NCBI GenBank assembly: GCA_963803875.1
Contig: CAWDOA010000006.1
Coordinates: forward strand, 186,001-250,000
DNA length: 64,000 nucleotides
Source of the DNA: JABDIY01 sp963803875
GTDB lineage: Bacteria; Actinomycetota; Acidimicrobiia; Acidimicrobiales; SZUA-35
Direction of reading: 5' to 3'
Shown: positions 1 through 8,381 of the stretch, piece by piece
Position numbering within the stretch: position 1 is the first letter of the stretch
How the letters are laid out: each line of letters starts with the position of its first letter
Notes under the pieces: model-generated
What the model saw: only the letters and a program-made list of their open reading frames with translations
What the model was told of the DNA's origin: nothing
Databases searched by the model: none
Program-made: the position numbers and the translations under genes

Positions 1-186
1 ATGAACTCGACCGCAATCAGTTCGTGGCCCGGTTCGGGCACTGGATGCCCCGCTCCGGATCCCGACACGGAAACTGAACAGAAGCGGCCTCCAAAGGTGG
101 TGGTCAGAGCGCGATTGGGCCCAACCGCTACAGATTGTCCACGCTCTGAGTCGATAGCTGAACCGATCGGAAGGAAGGACGACAGC

Positions 187-456
187 ATGCGAAACACCGG
201 TATTGGTTCATCCATTGGGCTAGTGGCCCTTGGCGCAATTCTTGCTTGGGCAGTCAGCTTTGAAGTGGAAGGTATCGACCTCAACACGGTCGGGATCATT
301 CTCTTTGCCGTGGGAATCCTGGGGATCGTTGTCATCCTCGTGGCCACGGCCACAACCCAGCGCACGGTGATCGAGCGCAATCGCGAAGTCGTCATGAGCC
401 CCGAGCAGACCATCCGCGAGCCTGTTCAATCGGAGATGGTGAACAGTCAGCGGTAA
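187..456 (+). CDS. Small two-helix membrane protein (DUF6458-like)
   Basis: The protein has 89 residues and two hydrophobic segments, around residues 7-22 and 32-53, joined by a short polar loop containing EGIDLNTVG. A charged tail follows. The open frame reaches back to base 1, but the start at 187 is preferred because GGAAGG lies about 9 bases upstream and the sequence before it looks non-coding. The pattern of Gly/Ala-rich helix, VxGIDLNTVG and second helix matches a small actinobacterial membrane family that I recall as DUF6458. Its function is not known. The next gene is convergent, ending 15 bases away. Confidence 0.7.
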   Translation: MRNTGIGSSIGLVALGAILAWAVSFEVEGIDLNTVGIILFAVGILGIVVILVATATTQRTVIERNREVVMSPEQTIREPVQSEMVNSQR

Positions 457-470
457 GCCGCGGTCGTGTG

Positions 471-1175
471 TTAGCCAATGATTTCGAAGGTGGCGGCGAG
501 GTCCACACCGAACTCGGCGCCGGCATGTTCAGCAGGACCTCGGAGGAACTCGGCGGCTGAAGCCATATCCCCGGCGAGGTTGCTGAGATACACCTCGTGA
601 CAACGCAGCGATGCGACACCGGCATCGAATGTGTCGGTGACGTCAACCGCATGTGTCGGATTCGGGCTGCCGGAGAAGGCGATGAATCGAACGCCATCCC
701 ACGCGGTTCCCGCCTCGGGAAAGACCCATGGATTGCCGGCGTCCCGTACCGCGTCGAGCAGCGAGCGGCCCACAGCTCGGTGGTCGGGATGATTCCAACT
801 CGGTCCACCCCAGGAGTCACGGAAGTTGATCGAAAGGACCACGTCGGGACGGTGCCGTCGGACCGGTTCGCACAACGCCGCTCTCATGCCGAGCCCCTCT
901 TCCAGGAGGCCATCAGGCAGACCGAGGAATTCGACCTCTCCGACTCCCACCGCAGCGCACGCCGCTACCTGTTCGGCACGTCGTAACGGTCCGACCTCGG
1001 CCGGATCCAGGGCACTGATTCCCGCTTCGCCGTCGGTCACCAACACGTAGACGATGTTTTTGCCCTGCCCGGTCCACCGAGCCACCGCCGAAGCCGCCCC
1101 GTATTCCATGTCATCAGGGTGAGCGACGACTGCCAGTGCCGTGGTCCAGTCCTCGGGAAACGTATCCATACTCAT
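471..1175 (-). CDS. PIG-L family deacetylase (LmbE-like)
   Basis: The protein has 234 residues. The zinc-binding AHPDD motif sits near the N-terminus (residues 18-22), and a distal HPDHRAVG motif supplies the remaining ligand. This is the architecture of zinc-dependent N-acetylglucosaminyl deacetylases such as MshB and Mca and their relatives. Members remove acetyl groups from amino sugars or act as thiol-conjugate amidases. The substrate cannot be told from sequence, and no mycothiol genes lie nearby. The gene stands alone on the minus strand. Confidence 0.88.
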   Translation of the reverse strand: MSMDTFPEDWTTALAVVAHPDDMEYGAASAVARWTGQGKNIVYVLVTDGEAGISALDPAEVGPLRRAEQVAACAAVGVGEVEFLGLPDGLLEEGLGMRAALCEPVRRHRPDVVLSINFRDSWGGPSWNHPDHRAVGRSLLDAVRDAGNPWVFPEAGTAWDGVRFIAFSGSPNPTHAVDVTDTFDAGVASLRCHEVYLSNLAGDMASAAEFLRGPAEHAGAEFGVDLAATFEIIG

Positions 1176-1269
1176 ACCGTCACACTAGGGCGACCCGGCT
1201 GAGATGATCACCAGCACGCCGCTGCTGTGCCTACGCTCATGGCCATCGTGGGCCTGCCGATAGGGCAGG

Positions 1270-1608
1270 ATGATTGACGTCGGCGAGGTTGTTCATGTGA
1301 TCGAACGCCGCAACTTCGAAAACGACCTTCGACGACACTTCGTGGGCACCGTGGAACGGGTCGGCGAGAATTCGTTCCGGGCGACTGGCTACGCCTTCAT
1401 CTTCGACAGCAACCGGGACACCTATGTGAGGTCGCCAACCAAGCGCACCCGACTCCTGGCCATGGGATCGTCGGGTTTGATCATCAACGTTGCCCCGGAA
1501 GGGACCGACGTCGAAAAGGTGCGGTACGTGGATGTCAACGGTCACCTCACCGTCACCGACTACGAAGCGTTCAGTCTGAGCGTCAACGAGTTCGGCACCC
1601 GCAACTGA
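1270..1608 (+). CDS. Conserved hypothetical protein, 112 aa
   Basis: I do not recognise this family by name. The protein is soluble, with no signal peptide or membrane helix. Its alternating hydrophobic pattern (VVHVIERR, FVGTVERV, GYAFIFD, GLIINVAPEG, VRYVDVNGHLTVTD) suggests a small beta-rich fold. The ATG at 1270 has an AGG a few bases upstream. It is followed 28 bases later by corA on the same strand, so co-transcription is possible. Coding looks genuine from codon use, while the complementary reading frame looks like a shadow. Confidence 0.6.
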   Translation: MIDVGEVVHVIERRNFENDLRRHFVGTVERVGENSFRATGYAFIFDSNRDTYVRSPTKRTRLLAMGSSGLIINVAPEGTDVEKVRYVDVNGHLTVTDYEAFSLSVNEFGTRN

Positions 1609-1635
1609 AACCGGTCTGGGTCACAATGAGCGGTT

Positions 1636-3159
1636 GTGGCGCACCGATGCGGGATCATGGTGGACATGGAACTCCGCGCGCTTCATTTCCGGCCGGATCG
1701 ATCTGTTGATCTCCTCGAGTCATCCGGGGCCGCTCGTGCTGTCATTGACAGCGATGTGATCGACGGCTGGGTGTGGTTCGATATCAAGGCCGGGCCGGGC
1801 GACGGCGAAGACGTTGCGGAACTCGCCGGCCGACTGGGCCTTGACTCATTGGCGGTGAGAGATGCCATTGATGATCTCGACCTGCCCAAGGTGGACGACT
1901 TCGGAGACACCATGCTGGTGGTGTTCCATGCGCTCGCCGAGAACCGGATCGAAACCTACGAACTCGACTGCTTTCTCACCCACCAACACCTCGTGACGAT
2001 ACGGGGCCAATACTCTCCCTCGGTCGAAGCGATGTGGGAGGGAGTTCAGCGCCGTCAGGAGCTCTCGAGCAGCACCGCCGATGAGGTTCTTGGTTTGCTG
2101 GCCGACGTTGTGACCCGTCGTTTGCTCACTGTGCTCGACGTGTTCGACTCACGGGCCGAGGAGCTTGTGATTCAGGCGTTGCAGGCTGATCCCGGGTTCC
2201 TCGGCGAGATAACCGCCGTGCGGTCAGACCTGGCGCGATTGCGGCGAGTGCTCCAACCTCAGCGAGAGTTGCTCGATGAATTGCGTCAATCGACTTCGGT
2301 CCTCCTCAGCGACTCCAGTCGTAGGCGGTTTTCCGATGTCTTCGACATCGCTCTGAGAGCGTCTCATGATGCCGACGGAGCCCGAACGGCGTTGGCCGAG
2401 ACCCTGGATGCGTACCGAGGGGCCGAGGCTAGACAGGCGACCGAGGTCTCCAAGGTGCTCACGGTGTATGCCGCGATCATGCTCCCGCTGTCGCTTGTGG
2501 TCGGCTTCTTCGGAATGAACTTCGGCAACCTCCCGCTCGTCGCCAACGAGGCGGGGTGGATCATGGTTTCTGCAGTCATGGCTCTCGTCGTTGTGTTGAG
2601 CTTGGGCGTGTTCATCTCACTCGGCTGGACGAGGCGGCCCTCGGGACGCGCCGCTGGAGCAGTGTTGGGGCAGGGGCTGGTTGAAGCTGCCCGTGCGCCC
2701 GCCCAACTCGTGGGCGCGGTCTTTGAGATCTCGTCGATGCCGGTCCGGTCGGTGGCGTCGGTCCGCCGGCCGAGACGGGGTTTCACTCCCACCCGAACAC
2801 AAAGGACTGATGCGGTGGCCGAGCCGCTGAGAACCTGTTCGATGCTCGATAGCGCCTCCCTGGGTTCAGGCCAATCGGTCAGCGAGTTCTGTGAAGTCGG
2901 AGACAAACAAATCGGGAGCCGGGTAGGTGGGTGCATAGGCCATGCCCGGCCGGCTGATGAAAGCAGTGCGGAGCCCAACCGCTCGTGCGCCGGCGAGATC
3001 CCAATCGTGGCATGCGACCATCCACATATCGGTCGGGTCGAGCCCGGCGATTCGAGCGGCATGGTCATAGGGTGCGGCTGCAGGTTTGTAGGCCTGGACT
3101 GCGCCGACCGAAACGATGTGGTCGAAGAGGTCTGTCAAACCGGCGTTTTCGCACTGTGA
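1636..3159 (+). CDS. corA: CorA family divalent cation transporter with long C-terminal extension
   Basis: The N-terminal cytoplasmic domain (about residues 10-270) leads into two membrane helices. The CorA signature GMNF is at residues 293-296, at the end of the first helix. CorA forms homopentameric Mg2+/Co2+ channels in the inner membrane. Typical members stop shortly after the second helix (about residue 335 here), but this frame continues for about 170 more residues that are rich in Arg, Ser and Pro. The last 294 bases run antisense through the dehalogenase gene on the other strand. The tail is therefore either a genuine overlap or the product of a lost stop or frameshift near 2650-2860. 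Translation may start at the GTG at 1636 or at the ATG codons 8 or 11 residues later. Confidence 0.85.
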   Translation: MAHRCGIMVDMELRALHFRPDRSVDLLESSGAARAVIDSDVIDGWVWFDIKAGPGDGEDVAELAGRLGLDSLAVRDAIDDLDLPKVDDFGDTMLVVFHALAENRIETYELDCFLTHQHLVTIRGQYSPSVEAMWEGVQRRQELSSSTADEVLGLLADVVTRRLLTVLDVFDSRAEELVIQALQADPGFLGEITAVRSDLARLRRVLQPQRELLDELRQSTSVLLSDSSRRRFSDVFDIALRASHDADGARTALAETLDAYRGAEARQATEVSKVLTVYAAIMLPLSLVVGFFGMNFGNLPLVANEAGWIMVSAVMALVVVLSLGVFISLGWTRRPSGRAAGAVLGQGLVEAARAPAQLVGAVFEISSMPVRSVASVRRPRRGFTPTRTQRTDAVAEPLRTCSMLDSASLGSGQSVSEFCEVGDKQIGSRVGGCIGHARPADESSAEPNRSCAGEIPIVACDHPHIGRVEPGDSSGMVIGCGCRFVGLDCADRNDVVEEVCQTGVFAL

Positions 3160-3519
3160 TTCAACGCTCGCCTGTTCGGAGTTCGTGAGGGCCATCGTGG
3201 CATGGCCGGCCTGACGCAGACGCTGAAGTCCTTCGACAACTTCGGGGTAGGGCTGGAGTTGGCCGAAGGCGTTCGCGACTCCCGCCCAGTCGTCGTCGTT
3301 TGCTGTGGTGCCGACCGAAGCCAAGACAGCGTCGAGTGCGTGGCGGGCAAGCACACCGAAACCGACGAACTCCGACTTCGTTGCAGTGACCGTCATCGAC
3401 AACTGCAACAGCTTCTGGAACCAGACGGTGAAACCTCCGGCCTCGCTCGCCACGGCGTCGACCGCTGCTCGCACCGGCGCGAGATCAAGCGTTGTTTCGT
3501 TCATGTCGAACACGATCAT
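2866..3519 (-). CDS. Haloacid dehalogenase, type II (HAD superfamily)
   Basis: The protein has 217 residues. All HAD motifs are present: nucleophile motif I DMNETTLD at the N-terminus, motif II TNS, motif III Lys in AYKP, and motif IV HDWDLAGA. The DxNxTLxD form of motif I and the HDWDxxGA form of motif IV are those of L-2-haloacid dehalogenases, which hydrolyse 2-haloalkanoic acids through an aspartyl ester. The real substrate may differ. The 3' end overlaps the tail of the convergent corA frame by 294 bases. Strong motif conservation shows that this strand is the coding one in the overlap. Confidence 0.86.
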   Translation of the reverse strand: MIVFDMNETTLDLAPVRAAVDAVASEAGGFTVWFQKLLQLSMTVTATKSEFVGFGVLARHALDAVLASVGTTANDDDWAGVANAFGQLQPYPEVVEGLQRLRQAGHATMALTNSEQASVESQCENAGLTDLFDHIVSVGAVQAYKPAAAPYDHAARIAGLDPTDMWMVACHDWDLAGARAVGLRTAFISRPGMAYAPTYPAPDLFVSDFTELADRLA

Positions 3520-3580
3520 GTCCAGACGCTAGCCGGGGCGCCTCTTCGACAACATGAGACCGCCGAAGTAGAGTCCGAAA

Positions 3581-3973
3581 ATGGGCCTTGCCGACATCCT
3601 CGCAGATCACCCCGACAAAGAGACCTTCCACCTCGCCGAGTTGAATCGCGCCGCTCATGCAGCAATGGAGTGTGCGCTGGCGTGTTCGGCCAATGCCGAT
3701 ACCGACCTTCGGCGAGACCCGGCTGGGATGGAGCGATGCATTCGCACATGCCTCGACTGTGCCGATGTGTGCACCGCGACCGCCAAGGTCCTCTCGCGGC
3801 CATCACCGAACGGAGATGCGTGGGAGAAACTCGTCGCTGCCTGCGCAGTTTCGTGCGCAGAATGTGCTGCGGAGTGTGGCCAGCACGACAGCATCTGCTG
3901 CCGCCGATGCGCCGAGGCATGTCGTGAGTGCGAAAAGGCATGCCAGAAGCTGCTGGTGACCGCCCGGTCCTGA
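3581..3973 (+). CDS. Four-helix bundle copper-binding protein (DUF326, Csp-like)
   Basis: The protein has 130 residues and about 15 cysteines spaced along predicted helices (CALAC, CIRTCLDCADVC, CAVSCAECAAEC, CCRRCAEACRECEKAC). This is the arrangement of cytosolic copper storage proteins and DUF326 proteins, in which cysteines line the core of a four-helix bundle and bind many Cu(I) ions. No signal peptide is visible, so it should be cytosolic. It ends 5 bases from the convergent GGDEF-EAL gene. A role in copper buffering follows from family knowledge. No copper pump or regulator is adjacent. Confidence 0.85.
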   Translation: MGLADILADHPDKETFHLAELNRAAHAAMECALACSANADTDLRRDPAGMERCIRTCLDCADVCTATAKVLSRPSPNGDAWEKLVAACAVSCAECAAECGQHDSICCRRCAEACRECEKACQKLLVTARS

Positions 3974-3977
3974 ACGC

Positions 3978-6524
3978 TCAGACGTCTGGATAGCCCGCAG
4001 GCCGACGGGCCCACTGGTCATGAGGGTCCGGGGTTGGGCGCTGCATTGTCGCAACGAAGTCGGCCGGACTCATCGGCCGGCCGAACAGGTACCCCTGGGC
4101 CATGTCGCAGCCCAGTTCGGTGATGCGACGTCGCTGGGCCTCGGTCTCCAAGCCCTCGGCCACGATCTGGAGTCCCAGGTTCTTGCCGAGGTCGATCATG
4201 GTTCGTACGAAGGTCTCGTCGTTCTCCATGTCCGCAATGAAGGGTTGGGCGATCTTGAGAATGTCGACCGGCAGGCGATGCAGGTAGCTGAGGGAGCTGT
4301 AGCCGGTTCCGAAATCATCGAGCGCGATCCGTACACCGAGTGCCCGTAGATCGGACAGCTGTTGGATGGTTCGCTCCGGTTCCTGAATGAGGGCTGTCTC
4401 GGTGACCTCGACAACCAGTCGGCGAGGATCAACATCGGACAACATCAGCGTCCGAGCGAAGTAATCGGCGAGGTCGTCCTCGAGGAAGTTCTGGGCCGAC
4501 AGGTTCACCGAGATGAACATCTTGTCGTCGGCCGCCAGCGTGTCAAAGGTGGTGGCCGCCTTGGCCAAGACGGAACGATCGATCGAGACGACAAGCCCTG
4601 CTCGTTCCGCTTCGGGGATGAAGATGTCCGGTGTCTCCTGTCCTCCATCGTTGTTCCACCGCACCAGCGCCTCGGCTCCGATGAGCGCACCCGAGGACAG
4701 CTCGACGATCGGTTGATACACAACGTCGAACTCGTCCTGGTCGACGGCCCGCCGGAGTTGGGTACGGAGTCGGCGCTGCTCGGACACCTTGTGCCGCATG
4801 GTGGGAACGAACTCCACCAGCGCCCCCTTGCCCTGGCTCTTCGCCGCGTACATGGCGATATCGGCATCACTCAGCAAGTCGGCCGGACTTCGGGAGTCGC
4901 CCGAGGCTCGGGCAAGCCCGATACTGACGCCGATCTGTAGTTCGTGTTCGGCGAACAAGATCGTCTCGTGAAGCGACCGAATGATCCTCCTGGCCACTAC
5001 CTCTGCTTGATCGGGCTTGGGAAGGAGGACTGCAAACTCATCTCCGCCGAGCCGGGCGACGACGTCGGACGGGCGAACCAGCGCCTCCACCCGACGTCCT
5101 ACCTCGGCCAACACATGGTCGCCGGCCCCATGGCCCAGCGAGTCATTGACAACTTTGAAGTCGTCCAGGTCCAGGTAGAGGAGTGCGGGCCGGTCCTGCG
5201 CGGACAGCGCAGCCGACAGTTCTTCAGTGAACCTGGACCGGTTCGCAAGCCCGGTCAGTCCGTCATGATGAGCCTGGTGAGCCAGTTCCCGTTCGAGCAG
5301 CGTCATCTGATCGAGGGCCTGTTCGAGCTGATCGTTCTCCAGCGCTACTGCGGCCTGATTGACCAGCGCATCGAACAGCCGAAGATCCTCTCGGGTGAAC
5401 TGGGTGACCTGACCGAGTCGGTTCGCCGCAATCAACACGCCGACATCTCGGTTCGCACCGCGAAGCGTGCCGACCATCGCGCCGTGAATCGATTCCCGCT
5501 CGAAGAACCCGGCCAGACTGCCCGCATTCCCGGGTGACTCCACCAGGGTGGCGACGGCAGCGAATGCTGCGAGTTGGGCTGGCAATTCATCGTCAAGGTC
5601 GCGGATGTGCGCCATCGTGGCGCCGTTCTCGTGGCGGAAGTGGGTGGCGGCGAGATCGTTCTGGCCATCCCGGGGCATCAGGAGAAGGTGGGCCCGTTCG
5701 GCACGGAACATCGATACGACCTCGCCCAGCAGCGACGCTGCGGCCGAGGTGGTTTCCGGGCTCTCCCTCAGCGCCTTTGTTGACGAGTACAGAAACTCCA
5801 CTTGCTCGCGCTGGTTTCGTTCCGAGACGTAGGCCCGGTACGAAACAAGGAGTACCGCAACCGGAACACACAGCAGCAGGGTGCTCAACGGTTCGGATTC
5901 GACCAAAAGGGCCGCCACCAATGCCTGGGCGGTGTTGGCTGTCGAGATCACGGTACCGGTGACCAACATGGCCAGTATCTGCTTGTGCCGGAACACGCCT
6001 TCGGTAGCGACGATCACCATGGCCAGCGTCATGATCTGTAGGGCGCCACCAACCATTGTTGCCCCCGCCAGCACCAGCCACGATGTAGGCGTCAGCGGAT
6101 CGCCTGCGATGAACGTTTGGGCAATCAGCGAGGCGACCGCCACGTGCATCGAGAGGTTTGCGACGTTGAAGGCCACCTTGATCGCCGGCTGGCGGCGCAC
6201 AAACGTCAAAGCGAAACCGACACCGATGATCGAGGCCAACCACAAGGACTGTGGGGGCACGAAGATGAGTCCAAGCACCAAGGGGAGTTCGAACAGCGAG
6301 AAGCTCCCGGTCTCGCTGCGGAAGTGAAGATGAACCACCGACGATTCGACCAGGGCGAAGATCAGGATCATCAACCACCACGGAAGTCCGAGCGTGGGAT
6401 GCAGAGCCGGACGGTTGCCCAACGTGAAAATGCCCAGGCCGAGGGACAGGCCGATCAGCATCGTTGCAATGAACCACGCCGATTTCACGCCGACGAGGCG
6501 CTGTCGCAACGAACCCGCAGTCAT
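3978..6524 (-). CDS. Membrane-anchored GAF-GGDEF-EAL cyclic-di-GMP enzyme
   Basis: The protein has 848 residues. A membrane sensor of about seven helices occupies residues 15-230, followed by a GAF-type domain (about 250-400), a GGDEF domain (about 410-575) and an EAL domain (about 590-835). The GGDEF signature is intact at 493-497, and an RxxD inhibitory site (R484-D487) sits five residues before it. EAL catalytic residues are present: E618 in GAEALVRW, N674, D736-D737 in the DDFGTGYSS loop, K757, and E790/E793. Both synthesis and hydrolysis of c-di-GMP therefore look possible, with GAF and membrane parts sensing unknown signals. The gene is monocistronic on the minus strand. Confidence 0.93.
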   Translation of the reverse strand: MTAGSLRQRLVGVKSAWFIATMLIGLSLGLGIFTLGNRPALHPTLGLPWWLMILIFALVESSVVHLHFRSETGSFSLFELPLVLGLIFVPPQSLWLASIIGVGFALTFVRRQPAIKVAFNVANLSMHVAVASLIAQTFIAGDPLTPTSWLVLAGATMVGGALQIMTLAMVIVATEGVFRHKQILAMLVTGTVISTANTAQALVAALLVESEPLSTLLLCVPVAVLLVSYRAYVSERNQREQVEFLYSSTKALRESPETTSAAASLLGEVVSMFRAERAHLLLMPRDGQNDLAATHFRHENGATMAHIRDLDDELPAQLAAFAAVATLVESPGNAGSLAGFFERESIHGAMVGTLRGANRDVGVLIAANRLGQVTQFTREDLRLFDALVNQAAVALENDQLEQALDQMTLLERELAHQAHHDGLTGLANRSRFTEELSAALSAQDRPALLYLDLDDFKVVNDSLGHGAGDHVLAEVGRRVEALVRPSDVVARLGGDEFAVLLPKPDQAEVVARRIIRSLHETILFAEHELQIGVSIGLARASGDSRSPADLLSDADIAMYAAKSQGKGALVEFVPTMRHKVSEQRRLRTQLRRAVDQDEFDVVYQPIVELSSGALIGAEALVRWNNDGGQETPDIFIPEAERAGLVVSIDRSVLAKAATTFDTLAADDKMFISVNLSAQNFLEDDLADYFARTLMLSDVDPRRLVVEVTETALIQEPERTIQQLSDLRALGVRIALDDFGTGYSSLSYLHRLPVDILKIAQPFIADMENDETFVRTMIDLGKNLGLQIVAEGLETEAQRRRITELGCDMAQGYLFGRPMSPADFVATMQRPTPDPHDQWARRPAGYPDV

Positions 6525-6827
6525 GCTCTGCTATCGGCGTTTTTTGGGCCCACTTCAGCTATGAGGCTCCTGGCAGGAACCTTTGCGTACCCAACTCATT
6601 CCCTGTTCGTGGGTGGTTGCACCCAGCACGACTCCTCAGAGATGGGTTCGGCGGATCATTTAGACCCCGAGTGGTCAAGTGTTGGATGCCTTCTGTCCGA
6701 TGAAAGAGGGAAGTAATCGATACAAACGAGATGTTGATCCCGGCGGTTGTAAATGGTCGCCTCACCGCCGGGGAAGTCAGGGGCGAAACCGGCGTTTGTG
6801 CTCAACGAATTCAGGAGAGTTCGACGA
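6525..6827. other. Intergenic leader between divergent GGDEF-EAL and subtilase genes
   Basis: This 303-base stretch has no convincing gene and must hold both divergent promoters. On the minus strand, about 60 bases before the GGDEF-EAL start, it contains GGGTACGCAAAGG (6580-6592), followed by a seven-pair hairpin with a GCC loop. The ACGCAAAG core resembles the most conserved stretch of c-di-GMP-I (GEMM) riboswitches, which would suit this gene. The full GEMM fold is not convincingly reproduced, so I hold this as a weak candidate only. Confidence 0.25.
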
Positions 6828-8381
6828 ATGCACGCCCACCCGATTGACCCGACATCACGTACGAACTGGATCCAGCGACCCGGAGTCAGCTGGACTCGGG
6901 CGCTCCTCGTGCTCGCAACCGCTCTTGCGTTGGCCTCCACAGCAGTGGTTTCACCCGGCCCTGTCGATCTTGTTCGAGACGACACCGTCTCCTTCCTCGG
7001 CAGACAGTTGAGCTCCTCCGGGAGCCTGTCCATCGCCTCGCTTCCCTCGAACGGGTACACGATGAGCGATATCCGTCAGCTGGAAGCCGACCCGATGGCA
7101 GCCGACGGGTTCACCGGCGAAGGAATCGACGTCGCGCTGATCGACACCGGTATTGCCCCGGTCGAGGGTCTGGATGGGAAAGGCAAGGTGCTCTATGGTC
7201 CCGACTTCTCCAACGAGGGTTCGGTCCAGAACCTGGCCACGCTCGACACGTATGGGCACGGCACCCACATGGCTGGCATCATCGCCGGCAACGACGGAAC
7301 CCCGGATGGCTTCAAGGGCATGGCTTCGGACGCACGGATCGTGTCGGTCAAGGTTGCCGGTGCCACGGGCGAGACCCATGTCGCTCAGGTCATTGCCGCC
7401 ATCGACTGGGTTGTCGAGCACCGCAATCGTGACGGTTTGAACATCCGAGTTCTCAACCTGTCCCTCGGCCGAGACGGTGTGTCCTCGAGTTTGAAAGACC
7501 CAATGTCGGCCGCGGTCGAGCGGGCATGGGATGCCGGCATCGTGGTGGTCGTCGCTGCCGGGAACCGGTCGAACAAATCCGACGGGCTCGACAGTCCGGC
7601 CATTTCGCCCTACGTGATCGCCACCGGTGGTTTGAATGGCCGCAATGCGGTCGACGGGGTTGCGTCATGGTCCAGCGGTGGAGATGGTGAGCGAAACCCC
7701 GACCTTGTCGCCCCCGGCGCCTCGATTCAGAGCCTCCGTGTGCCCGGTTCGACCCTTGATCGGGCTCACCCAGAGGCCGTAGTTGACAAGCGGTTCATGA
7801 AGGGAAGCGGTACGTCGCAGGCGGCCGCGGTGATGTCGGGCTCGGTGGCCCTGCTGCTGTCGGCGGAACCGTCGCTCACTCCCGATCAGGTCAAGTACAT
7901 TCTCACCGCTGCCGCCGACGATGTGGACTTCGGAACCACCCTGCTCGACGGCGAAGGCAAGGTTCGCCCCGATATCGCCGCTGGGTACGTGAAGAAGGTC
8001 AAGCGGAAGGACTTTTCTCAGGACTTCCCTCGTGCCTTTGGCCTGGGCGACTGGGATGACTACTCCACCTGGAGCGGTGGCACTTGGAGCGGTGGCACCT
8101 GGTCTGGTGGCACCTGGTCTGGTGCCACATGGAGCGGGGCTACGTGGTCCGGCGCAACGTGGTCAGGATCCACCTGGAGCGGAGGAACCTGGAGCGGTTC
8201 AACATGGTCCGGCGCAACATGGTCCGGCGCAACATGGTCCGGATCAACATGGTCAGGATCCACCTGGAGCGGTGCGACCTGGAACGGCAGCGCCTGGACC
8301 GGTGTGGCCCCGACCGCACCCAAGGCTGCCAGCGTTCTGAACGCTGCTGATGTGAGCGAGCCCCCGGGGCTGGCCAAATAG
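6828..8381 (+). CDS. Secreted subtilisin-like serine protease (S8) with TWSG-repeat tail
   Basis: The start at 6828 has AGGAGA 9 bases upstream and gives 517 residues. The N-terminus has a signal-like segment (about residues 24-40). The catalytic triad is complete: D106 in ALIDTG, H144 in the HGTHMAG block and S330 in GSGTSQAA. The oxyanion Asn lies in the AAGN block. After the protease domain comes a C-terminal region (residues 414-493) of 16 five-residue units, mostly TWSG followed by G, A or S. This is an extracellular or cell-surface protease. Its substrate is unknown. The tail looks like a regular, Trp-ladder, surface or glycan-contact element. Confidence 0.92.
   Translation: MHAHPIDPTSRTNWIQRPGVSWTRALLVLATALALASTAVVSPGPVDLVRDDTVSFLGRQLSSSGSLSIASLPSNGYTMSDIRQLEADPMAADGFTGEGIDVALIDTGIAPVEGLDGKGKVLYGPDFSNEGSVQNLATLDTYGHGTHMAGIIAGNDGTPDGFKGMASDARIVSVKVAGATGETHVAQVIAAIDWVVEHRNRDGLNIRVLNLSLGRDGVSSSLKDPMSAAVERAWDAGIVVVVAAGNRSNKSDGLDSPAISPYVIATGGLNGRNAVDGVASWSSGGDGERNPDLVAPGASIQSLRVPGSTLDRAHPEAVVDKRFMKGSGTSQAAAVMSGSVALLLSAEPSLTPDQVKYILTAAADDVDFGTTLLDGEGKVRPDIAAGYVKKVKRKDFSQDFPRAFGLGDWDDYSTWSGGTWSGGTWSGGTWSGATWSGATWSGATWSGSTWSGGTWSGSTWSGATWSGATWSGSTWSGSTWSGATWNGSAWTGVAPTAPKAASVLNAADVSEPPGLAK
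8067..8306 (+). repeat. Sixteen 15-bp units encoding TWSG[G/A/S] in the protease tail
   Basis: There are sixteen in-frame 15-base units. Fourteen encode TWSG plus G, A or S, and the last two degenerate to TWNGS and AWTGV. Individual copies such as ACATGGTCCGGCGCA recur exactly, which suggests expansion by slippage or unequal crossing-over. The antisense strand of this repeat is also open and forms the end of the overlapping minus-strand gene. Confidence 0.95.

Noticed and set aside
3202..3927. 241-codon open frame opposite the dehalogenase and across the copper protein
   Set aside because: It is composed of Arg/Cys-rich shadow sequence, while two recognisable families occupy the same DNA in other frames.
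5593..6477. 294-codon open frame inside the GGDEF-EAL gene on the same strand
   Set aside because: It has no recognisable domain and is a shifted-frame shadow of the membrane and GAF regions.
8067..8306. CRISPR-like array in the 15-base repeats
   Set aside because: The units are contiguous, in frame and without unique spacers. They encode a protein repeat.
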